Below, piece by piece: positions 1-4,174 of a DNA stretch of 5,238 nt. The notes below the pieces were generated by a model. That model ran no database searches. It was not told where the DNA came from and worked only from the letters and a program-made list of their open reading frames with translations. Made by a program: the position numbers and the translations under genes. Source of the DNA: an uncultured Clostridia bacterium (GTDB lineage Bacteria > Bacillota > Clostridia > Saccharofermentanales > Fastidiosipilaceae). Every line of letters begins with the position of its first letter. The first letter of the stretch is position 1. Location: positions 1 through 5,238 of the forward strand of contig CAMXYS010000109.1 of assembly GCA_947253135.1 (NCBI GenBank), read 5' to 3'.

Positions 1-46
1 ATTATCCAGGACGTCTCGTGGGCTCGGAGATGTGTATAAGAGACAG
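1..46 (+). other. Residual Illumina Nextera adapter (non-genomic)
   Basis: Positions 13-46 read as the complete 34-base Nextera read-2 transposase adapter, and 28-46 is the 19-base Tn5 mosaic end (AGATGTGTATAAGAGACAG). Positions 3-12 would fit a 10-base i7 index, and positions 1-2 (AT) would fit the end of the P7 oligo; that part is inference. The minus-strand reading of this segment adds a spurious peptide (SLIHISEPTRRPG) to RpoA. Genomic sequence should be taken to begin at 47. Confidence 0.97.
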
Positions 47-388
47 AATATCGCCGGCGTAAACATCGCCCTTGAAGCCTTCAGCTCGAGCCAAGTAAAT
101 TGTCTTCGGGGCATCAACGTGCATTCTGGTGCGAATTCCTTTTACATTCAGAATGATTTCGGTCATATCCTGAACGACACCCTTAACAGTGGAGAATTCG
201 TGCAATACATTATCAACTCTTAAAGAAGTTACAGCTGATCCTGGTAAGGAAGATAACAAAACGCGTCTTAAAGAATTGCCTAAAGTCTGGCCGTATCCCC
301 GCTCCAGCGGTTCAATCACAAAGCGACCATATGACTTGTCACTTGACAATTCCACAGTTTCAATATTGGGCCTATTAGTATCTAACAT
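47..388 (-). CDS. rpoA: RNA polymerase subunit alpha, N-terminal fragment
   Basis: RpoA dimerises through its N-terminal domain to nucleate assembly of the beta and beta' subunits; its C-terminal domain contacts UP elements and activators. Only 114 genuine codons are present, ending AGDI, out of a usual length of about 315. The fragment holds the signature of the alpha dimerisation domain: FVIEPLERGYGQTLGNSLRR at residues 23-42, VLLSSLPGSAVTSL at 43-56 and a VLHEFSTVKGVVQDMTEIIL stretch at 61-80. The start ATG (386-388) has a Shine-Dalgarno GGGAGGA at 394-400 with a 5-base spacer. The gene follows rpsK after 53 bases and is the last of the visible cluster; rplQ would be expected next but lies off the contig. 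The reading frame continues past 47 only into adapter, so the truncation is technical and not a biological break. Confidence 0.97.
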
Positions 389-411
389 TCATTTCCTCCC
401 ATCACCAACGT

Positions 412-436
412 AAATAAAGTTATCATCAAATAAAGT
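412..436. repeat. 9-base direct repeat in the rpsK-rpoA gap
   Basis: AAATAAAGT occurs at 412-420 and again at 428-436, separated by TATCATC, a 16-base period. On the coding strand this reads ACTTTATTT twice, upstream of the rpoA Shine-Dalgarno. It occupies nearly half of the 53-base gap. It may be a simple duplication in A/T-rich spacer DNA or a paired binding site in DNA or RNA; nothing in the sequence decides between these. Confidence 0.6.
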
Positions 437-441
437 AATGA

Positions 442-843
442 TTAAACCCTACGTTTCTTCGGCGGACGGCAACCGTTATGAGGAATAGGTGTCACATCTT
501 TAATCAAGCTGACTTCCAAACCGGCTGTTGCCAAAGCTCTGATGGCAGACTCCCGACCTGAACCGGGTCCCTTAATGTAAACTTCAACAGTTCTCATGCC
601 GTTGTCCTTGGCCACTTTAGCAGCCTCTTCCGAAGCCATTTGAGCGGCGAACGGAGTTGACTTACGTGAACCGTGCATACCTTGTGCACCGGCGCTGGAC
701 CAGGCTACTACATTACCTTGCATGTCGGATACGGTGACGATTGTATTATTAAAAGAGGAATGAATATGCACCTGACCGCGCTCTATATTCTTCTTAACCT
801 TGCGCTTTACGCGCCGACTTTTAACGCTTGTTTTTGTTGCCAT
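442..843 (-). CDS. rpsK: 30S ribosomal protein S11
   Basis: S11 lies on the platform of the small subunit, contacting 16S rRNA near the Shine-Dalgarno helix and the E site. The 133-residue product is close to the usual 125-135. A basic N-terminus (residues 9-18, SRRVKRKVKK) leads into VHIHSSFNNTIVTVSD (25-40), then the KGPGSGRESAIRAL RNA-binding stretch (91-104) and the invariant tail DVTPIPHNGCRPPKKRRV (116-133). The HNG sequence at N123 matches the site where S11 is converted to isoaspartate in E. coli; that the same happens here is inference. The start is fixed by AAAGGAGGT at 852-860, which overlaps the rpsM stop codon, so S11 translation is probably coupled to S13. The gap to rpsM is 15 bases. 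Confidence 0.98.
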   Translation of the reverse strand: MATKTSVKSRRVKRKVKKNIERGQVHIHSSFNNTIVTVSDMQGNVVAWSSAGAQGMHGSRKSTPFAAQMASEEAAKVAKDNGMRTVEVYIKGPGSGRESAIRALATAGLEVSLIKDVTPIPHNGCRPPKKRRV

Positions 844-858
844 GGCAATTTACCTCCT

Positions 859-1227
859 TTACTTCTTCTTACCTGCAATCGTATGACTTGGGCCTTTGCG
901 TGTTCTGGCATTGGTCTTTGTGCGTTGGCCGCGAACCGGCAAACCGGCTCTGTGACGACGACCGCGATAGCAGCCGATATCAGTCAAGCGCTTAATATTC
1001 ATAGCCACCTCACGTCTCAAGTCACCTTCTACTTTGTATTCATTTTCCAAAATATCACGAATTTTAGAAATCTCAGCCTCGCCAAGATCTTTCATGCGTG
1101 TATCGGGATTAATTTCGCATTTGCTTAAAATTTCCTTCGAGCTTGTCAAGCCGATGCCATAGATATAAGTCAAGGCAATCTCGACACGCTTTTCGTTCGG
1201 CAGATCAACACCTGCTATACGAGCCAT
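859..1227 (-). CDS. rpsM: 30S ribosomal protein S13
   Basis: S13 sits at the head of the small subunit, forms intersubunit bridges with the large subunit, and its C-terminal tail contacts the P-site tRNA. The 122-residue length is normal. The N-terminus MARIAGVDLP, a helix-turn-helix-like YIYGIGLTSS (21-30), DLRREVAMNIKRL (69-81), and the conserved GLPVRGQRTKTNARTRKGP (95-113) followed by a lysine-rich tail are all present. The ATG at 1225-1227 is preceded by CGGAGGTA at 1234-1241. The gap upstream to rpmJ is 104 bases and carries a terminator-like hairpin followed by a promoter candidate, so this gene may head its own transcript with rpsK and rpoA. No frameshift or missing key segment is visible. 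Confidence 0.98.
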   Translation of the reverse strand: MARIAGVDLPNEKRVEIALTYIYGIGLTSSKEILSKCEINPDTRMKDLGEAEISKIRDILENEYKVEGDLRREVAMNIKRLTDIGCYRGRRHRAGLPVRGQRTKTNARTRKGPSHTIAGKKK

Positions 1228-1268
1228 TCTACATACCTCCGAGTTAAAAATATTGTATCTATATAGAA

Positions 1269-1295
1269 GATGAGCAGTTATATGCCGCGCTCATC
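1269..1295. repeat. Inverted repeat across the putative rpsM -10 element
   Basis: The arms GATGAGC (1269-1275) and GCTCATC (1289-1295) are perfectly complementary and 13 bases apart. The spacer contains the proposed -10 hexamer of the rpsM promoter (1277-1282). It could act as an operator, or as a hairpin in transcripts that read through from rpmJ. A transcript starting at the local promoter would contain only the downstream arm. The role is inferred. Confidence 0.55.
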
Positions 1296-1305
1296 CATTA
1301 TTCAA
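1277..1305 (-). promoter_or_regulatory. Candidate sigma-A promoter for rpsM-rpsK-rpoA
   Basis: On the minus strand a -35 TTGAAT (1300-1305, four of six consensus bases) lies exactly 17 bases from a -10 TATAAC (1277-1282, five of six). Transcription would start near 1270, about 43 bases before the rpsM ATG. It follows directly after a terminator-like hairpin, the position expected for a promoter that restores expression of the downstream genes. It was found by eye; no start site has been shown. Confidence 0.6.
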
Positions 1306-1329
1306 AATAAAGGGCACTCAGGCGCCCTT
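1304..1329 (-). terminator. Terminator-like hairpin after rpmJ
   Basis: Two bases past the rpmJ stop, the RNA reads AAGGGC, an 8-base loop region, then GCCCUU (arms 1324-1329 and 1310-1315). A possible G-U pair tightens the loop to six bases. It is followed by UAUUUU. The stem is short and the U-tract is broken by one A, so partial termination or 3'-end protection is as likely as full termination. Confidence 0.6.
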
Positions 1330-1331
1330 AA

Positions 1332-1445
1332 TCAACCTTGACGTTGCTTGTGCTTCGGGTCGCTGCAAATAACCATAACACGGCCATGGCGGCGAATAAT
1401 CTTGCACTTTTCACACATAGGTTTTACAGATGGTCTTACTTTCAT
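1332..1445 (-). CDS. rpmJ: 50S ribosomal protein L36 (C+ zinc form)
   Basis: L36 is the smallest large-subunit protein and stabilises 23S rRNA folding near the peptidyl-transferase side. The 37 residues are MKVRPSVKPMCEKCKIIRRH followed by GRVMVICSDPKHKQRQG, a full-length match to the family. Cys11, Cys14, Cys27 and His32 form the zinc ribbon of the C+ type; genomes with such copies sometimes carry a zinc-free paralogue elsewhere for zinc shortage. The ATG at 1443-1445 has a strong Shine-Dalgarno GGAGGTGA (1451-1458) with a 5-base spacer, and the stop is TGA. It stands apart from its neighbours, 205 bases from infA and 104 from rpsM, with a promoter before it and a hairpin after it, so it may be transcribed partly on its own. 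Confidence 0.97.
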   Translation of the reverse strand: MKVRPSVKPMCEKCKIIRRHGRVMVICSDPKHKQRQG

Positions 1446-1463
1446 TTGAGTCACCTCCATCAT

Positions 1464-1495
1464 TGTCAAAGCAGCGCAAAAGTGCTTTTTTGACA
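1464..1495 (-). promoter_or_regulatory. Leader hairpin upstream of rpmJ
   Basis: The arms TGTCAAA and TTTGACA (1489-1495 and 1464-1470 in coding direction) pair perfectly over 7 bases around an 18-base interior, with a further GCA/TGC pairing possible if three A are bulged. The structure would begin about five bases after the predicted transcript start near 1500 and end five bases before the Shine-Dalgarno, so it fills most of the roughly 55-base leader. This placement suits control of rpmJ translation or mRNA stability. No match to a named leader family is claimed. Confidence 0.5.
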
Positions 1496-1506
1496 TATGC
1501 TCTAAT

Positions 1507-1534
1507 ATTTTAGCAGAAAAAAAGGCATTTGCAA
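1507..1534 (-). promoter_or_regulatory. Candidate sigma-A promoter for rpmJ, extended -10
   Basis: Minus strand: -35 TTGCAA (1529-1534, four of six), a 16-base spacer, and -10 TAAAAT (1507-1512, five of six) preceded by TG one base upstream (1514-1515), giving the extended -10 TGCTAAAAT. A run of seven T lies in the spacer. The predicted start is near 1500. This is the best promoter-like sequence in the window and it lies in the largest intergenic gap. Confidence 0.65.
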
Positions 1535-1535
1535 G

Positions 1536-1553
1536 CGATATAACCCTATATCG
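1536..1553. repeat. 18-base palindrome next to the rpmJ -35
   Basis: CGATATA (1536-1542) and TATATCG (1547-1553) are perfect inverted arms around ACCC, ending one base from the proposed -35 hexamer. As DNA it resembles an operator for a dimeric regulator; as RNA read through from infA it would form a 7-bp, 4-base-loop hairpin. An alternative pairing of CAAGCG and CGCTTG, using 1565-1570 with 1532-1537, would disrupt it. No U-tract follows directly, so it is not called a terminator. Confidence 0.5.
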
Positions 1554-1558
1554 AGGCT

Positions 1559-1587
1559 ATTATCCGCTTGTATTAACTTTTTATTAA
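1559..1587 (-). promoter_or_regulatory. Weaker second promoter candidate upstream of rpmJ
   Basis: TTAATA (1582-1587, four of six) lies 17 bases from GATAAT (1559-1564, five of six) on the minus strand. The surroundings are A/T-rich, so chance matches are likely, and it lacks a TG extension. It overlaps the GTTAAT direct repeat of this gap. It may be a tandem promoter or a coincidence. Confidence 0.3.
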
Positions 1588-1650
1588 CACTTTTGCGTTT
1601 CGCTTGTAATTTGTTCTGCTCTTTGTTCTTTTACGTCCGTTCACCGAAAC

Positions 1651-1869
1651 TTATTTGTCACGCCAGGTAATTCTGCCCCGATCCAAATCATAAGGCGATA
1701 ACTCCATTTTCACCTTATCACCTTTAAGAATCTTAATATAATTCTGGCGCAAACGTCCTGATACGTGGGCCAAAACAATATGATCATTGGGTAATTTCAC
1801 CTTGAATTCGGCATTCGGGAGCACTTCCTCCACCACGCCTTCAACTTCAATCACATCCGATTTAGACAT
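1651..1869 (-). CDS. infA: Translation initiation factor IF-1
   Basis: IF-1 binds the A site of the 30S subunit and works with IF-2 and IF-3 to select the initiator tRNA. The 72 residues are exactly the usual length and form one OB-fold (S1-like). Landmarks are the VIEVEGVVEEVLPNAEFKV opening (6-24), LAHVSGRLRQNYIKIL (33-48) and the closing SPYDLDRGRITWR (58-70). Most relatives have Tyr or Phe where Trp69 occurs and GKMRMN where GRLRQN occurs here, both mild changes. AAGGAGAT at 1873-1880 sets the ATG. The gap to the upstream unknown gene is 29 bases and contains an inverted repeat; downstream are 205 non-coding bases before rpmJ. Confidence 0.97.
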   Translation of the reverse strand: MSKSDVIEVEGVVEEVLPNAEFKVKLPNDHIVLAHVSGRLRQNYIKILKGDKVKMELSPYDLDRGRITWRDK

Positions 1870-1888
1870 ATTATCTCCTTTTTATCAG

Positions 1889-1912
1889 TTTGCAGTTTCT
1901 ATTCTCTGCAAA
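1889..1912. repeat. Inverted repeat across the end of the unknown gene, before infA
   Basis: TTTGCAG (1889-1895) and CTGCAAA (1906-1912) are perfect 7-base arms separated by 10 bases. One arm lies in the last codons of the unknown gene, and the stop codon is in the loop. The hairpin would finish eight bases before the infA Shine-Dalgarno core. No T-run follows, so a terminator is unlikely; translation reaching the stop would melt the hairpin, which could link infA expression to its neighbour. Confidence 0.5.
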
Positions 1913-2651
1913 TAAAATCACACAACAATAAATAGTATTCCTGCATCATCTGTTCCAGCTTATTAAGCGGTACAGCAATCTCCTGCAGATTCTTATGCTC
2001 CCGACAGGCGGTGGCCACACGAATTTTCGAAGTTATCATCATCAGGGCCAATATATCCGCTTTGCGGCTCAGATACTCCCGCTCTTTCTCGCTCAGTCTT
2101 GCCCAAGCATCCGTACCTTTCGGCATCAGCAGCAGATAAGAAGCTTTCATACAATGATTGATATTTTTCGGATGTTCCTGCAAAATTGTCTGTTCGCTCG
2201 GAGCGATAAAGTAGCGATACTTACTATATCCCGGCTCAGCTTCCGCCGGTTTCAGCTTCCGCTCGCGGCCTTTGTTCACTTTCAACAGTTGTTCCCGGAT
2301 CAAAGTCTCCAAATACTTGCGGTCCTCGTCATTTATAATTTCCAGCAGCAAATCACCTTTATCACTGCCGATCATCGACAAATAGAAACCTTCAAGCGTA
2401 TAATATTCCGCCATATCGATTTCTACCGGGTTATCTGAGGCAATTACCTGCTCCCGATACCTATCGAGCATCCGTTTGTAACCGTTGTGCGAATAGATAA
2501 CATAGTAGTTATGCTCCGCCCGCTCCAACTCTTCTTCCGTCGGCTCCTGACCATCGGGACGGTTGATCAATCTGCGCAATTCAACGAAACGGACATTGCG
2601 CAAAATTTCAGCTTTTCTTTCCGGACTAAGTTCCTGCGTTAAATTTTCCAT
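1899..2651 (-). CDS. Unrecognised 250-residue protein between map and infA
   Basis: I do not recognise a family. The product is soluble in appearance, with no signal peptide or membrane segment, and rich in charged residues and tyrosine (16 Tyr, one Trp at 183). Predicted character is mainly helical: residues 5-30, a charged helix 37-70 (EPTEEELERAEHNYY), a region 77-130, a basic, proline-containing linker near 128-141 (GRERKLKPAEAEPG), then a C-terminal half with INHCMKASYLLLMPKGTDAW (164-183) and long helices 185-217 and 227-248. Cysteines occur at 167, 216, 244 and 248 but not as an obvious metal-binding pair. No KOW, S1 or nuclease motif is visible. It starts inside the end of map (13-base overlap), with GGGGTG (2657-2662) as a moderate Shine-Dalgarno, so it is likely co-transcribed and translationally coupled with map. 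Real coding status is supported by the uninterrupted frame, the overlap and the infA gene 29 bases later. A role in translation or growth control is only guilt by association. Confidence 0.85.
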   Translation of the reverse strand: MENLTQELSPERKAEILRNVRFVELRRLINRPDGQEPTEEELERAEHNYYVIYSHNGYKRMLDRYREQVIASDNPVEIDMAEYYTLEGFYLSMIGSDKGDLLLEIINDEDRKYLETLIREQLLKVNKGRERKLKPAEAEPGYSKYRYFIAPSEQTILQEHPKNINHCMKASYLLLMPKGTDAWARLSEKEREYLSRKADILALMMITSKIRVATACREHKNLQEIAVPLNKLEQMMQEYYLLLCDFICRE

Positions 2652-3439
2652 ATCGGCACCCCGTATTTCGCTCGTTCTGCCGGCGTCAAAGTGAAAATAA
2701 AAACTCCCTGATCCGTCAAAGCGAACGTATTTTCATAATGGGATGATTTGCGACCGTCGGCTGTAACAATCGTCCAATCATCATCCATAACTTCAATATA
2801 GCGTTTACCGGCAGTAAACATCGGTTCACAGCACAGAACCATCCCCGGCTCGAAGCGCAAACCGTGCCCCGCCTTACCGTAATTCAGAACGTTCGGATCT
2901 TCGTGCATCTCCTGTCCGATTCCGTGACCGCACAATTCCTGCACCACACCGTAACCGTATTTTTCCGCGACCGCCTGCACTGCGTGGCCCAAATCGCCCA
3001 AGCGCTTACCGACCTGAACTTCTTTTATACCGGCGAAAAAGCCTTCTTCCGCCGCCTCCATCAACTGTCTGTCGGCCGCTGTAATTTTACCTACAGCATA
3101 AGTTCTGGCAGCATCGGCACAATAGCCGTCCAAAGTTGCCACCATATCCAAAGTTACAAGATCGCCCTCTTTAATAAAATGCTCCGGGTGCGGAATACCG
3201 TGGACCACTTCATCATTCACCGAAACACAGATAGCTCCGGGGAAAGGCGGATCACCGTAACCCTTACAGGTCGGGATGGCTCCGTGCGCCAAAATAATTT
3301 TCTCGGCAAAATCGGCCAAATCCTGCGTGCTTCTTCCCGGCACAATATAGGCGGGAATCTGCTCGAAAATATCGACCAAAACCTGCGAAGCTTCCCAAAT
3401 CTTCTGCATTTCCCGTTTCGTCTTCAAAACCACACTCAT
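2639..3439 (-). CDS. map: Type I methionine aminopeptidase
   Basis: Map removes the N-terminal methionine from nascent proteins with small second residues, after deformylation. The 266 residues carry the complete pita-bread active site: His80 (VVHGIP), metal ligands Asp98, Asp109, His172 (CGHGIG), Glu205 (CEP) and Glu236 (HYEN), plus His179. Each falls one position after its E. coli counterpart. There is no N-terminal zinc-finger extension, as usual for this type. The C-terminus runs on for about 15 residues beyond the typical end (TLTPAERAKYGVPIWKI), and that tail is where the next gene overlaps. The ATG (3437-3439) is 15 bases past the adk stop with a weak Shine-Dalgarno, GGAAG, at 3449-3453, so translation may depend on ribosomes finishing adk. 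Residues 1-9 show no better alternative start. Confidence 0.97.
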   Translation of the reverse strand: MSVVLKTKREMQKIWEASQVLVDIFEQIPAYIVPGRSTQDLADFAEKIILAHGAIPTCKGYGDPPFPGAICVSVNDEVVHGIPHPEHFIKEGDLVTLDMVATLDGYCADAARTYAVGKITAADRQLMEAAEEGFFAGIKEVQVGKRLGDLGHAVQAVAEKYGYGVVQELCGHGIGQEMHEDPNVLNYGKAGHGLRFEPGMVLCCEPMFTAGKRYIEVMDDDWTIVTADGRKSSHYENTFALTDQGVFIFTLTPAERAKYGVPIWKI

Positions 3440-3454
3440 ACAATCGCGCTTCCA

Positions 3455-4105
3455 CTATTTAATATTGCGCAGAATTGCAGCCAACTTGGCATACGATGAA
3501 GCGTAATCACCGCTATTGTCCAAATGCTGCACCAAACCCCGTTGCGTATAATAAGCAATCAAAGGTTCCGTCTGCTTATGATAGGTTGCCAAACGTTCAC
3601 GCACCGTTTTAAGCTCATCATCCGCTCTTTGTACAACTTCACCCTGACAACTGTCACAAACGCCGTCACTTTGCGGTTTCTTACTCTGCACATGATAGCT
3701 TGTACCGCAATCGACACAAACACGACGGCCGCTCAAGCGTTCGACAATTTGTTCTTCCGGTACATCAATCGCCAGTACGGCCGACAAAGACAGACCCAAA
3801 TCCGGCAACATCTTTGCCAAAGCTTCCGCCTGCTCCAAAGTTCTGGGGAAGCCGTCCAGCAAAAATCCCTGCTTGACATCATCCTGCTGCAATCTGTCAG
3901 CAACCATATTAATAGTAACACTATCAGGAACAAGTTGCCCGGCATCAATATAACGTTTCGCTTCCAAACCCAAAGCTGTCCGATTTTTAATGTTATAACG
4001 GAAAATATCACCCGTCGCAATATGCACCAAATGATAATCCTTCACGATGGTTTCCGCCATTGTACCCTTACCGGAACCGGGGGCGCCTAACAAAATCAAA
4101 TTCAT
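3455..4105 (-). CDS. adk: Adenylate kinase with zinc-binding LID
   Basis: Adk interconverts ATP plus AMP and two ADP, and is the standard companion of secY in this cluster. Using the start at 4103-4105 the product has 216 residues: P-loop GAPGSGKGT at 7-15, AMP-binding TGDIFR near 31-36, DGFPRT at 84-89, LID entry RLSGRR at 123-128, and Cys130, Cys133, Cys150 and Cys153. These match the zinc ligand positions known from Geobacillus stearothermophilus adenylate kinase. An ATG four codons upstream (4115-4117) is rejected as start because the GGAGGTT that begins inside it (4109-4115) is clearly the Shine-Dalgarno for the second ATG. The downstream gap to map is 15 bases. Upstream are 69 bases with two hairpins, so expression relative to secY may be attenuated. 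Confidence 0.97.
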   Translation of the reverse strand: MNLILLGAPGSGKGTMAETIVKDYHLVHIATGDIFRYNIKNRTALGLEAKRYIDAGQLVPDSVTINMVADRLQQDDVKQGFLLDGFPRTLEQAEALAKMLPDLGLSLSAVLAIDVPEEQIVERLSGRRVCVDCGTSYHVQSKKPQSDGVCDSCQGEVVQRADDELKTVRERLATYHKQTEPLIAYYTQRGLVQHLDNSGDYASSYAKLAAILRNIK

Positions 4106-4117
4106 GGTAACCTCCAT

Positions 4118-4149
4118 AAAATAAAAGCAGAGTCATTTGCTCTGCTTTT
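4118..4149 (-). terminator. Terminator or attenuator between secY and adk
   Basis: A perfect 10-bp stem, AAAAGCAGAG with CTCTGCTTTT (coding-direction arms 4140-4149 and 4123-4132), closes a 7-base loop and runs into UUUUAUUUU. The adk Shine-Dalgarno begins only two bases after that U-tract. This has the form of an intrinsic terminator, yet adk has no clear promoter between it and the hairpin, so partial read-through is inferred. Confidence 0.7.
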
Positions 4150-4153
4150 GTCT

Positions 4154-4171
4154 ATTACCCCCAAGGGTAAT
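4154..4171 (-). repeat. Second hairpin just after the secY stop
   Basis: ATTACCC (coding direction, 4165-4171) pairs perfectly with GGGTAAT (4154-4160) around a 4-base loop, three bases after the secY stop codon. It lies directly upstream of the terminator-like stem, forming a tandem pair within the 69-base gap. It has no U-tract of its own and may protect the secY 3' end. Confidence 0.6.
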
Positions 4172-4174
4172 GTA

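Noticed and set aside
32..223. Plus-strand open frame beginning MYKRQ
   Set aside because: Its start lies in the Nextera adapter and the rest is antisense to rpoA.
1516..1553. Palindrome plus T-run as a terminator for infA
   Set aside because: About a dozen bases separate the stem from the T-run, and the run fits better as promoter spacer between the -35 and extended -10.
1571..1590. GTTAAT direct repeat separated by five A in the infA-rpmJ gap
   Set aside because: The repeat is short and lies in A/T-rich DNA; it is too likely by chance to be listed as a separate element.
2864..3499. Plus-strand open frame of 211 codons opposite map
   Set aside because: It mirrors map, whose active-site residues are all intact; the antisense translation shows no recognisable motif and has no good ribosome-binding site.
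3524..4090. Plus-strand open frame of 188 codons opposite adk
   Set aside because: It is antisense to a complete adenylate kinase; its composition is the complement of adk codons and it lacks domain features.
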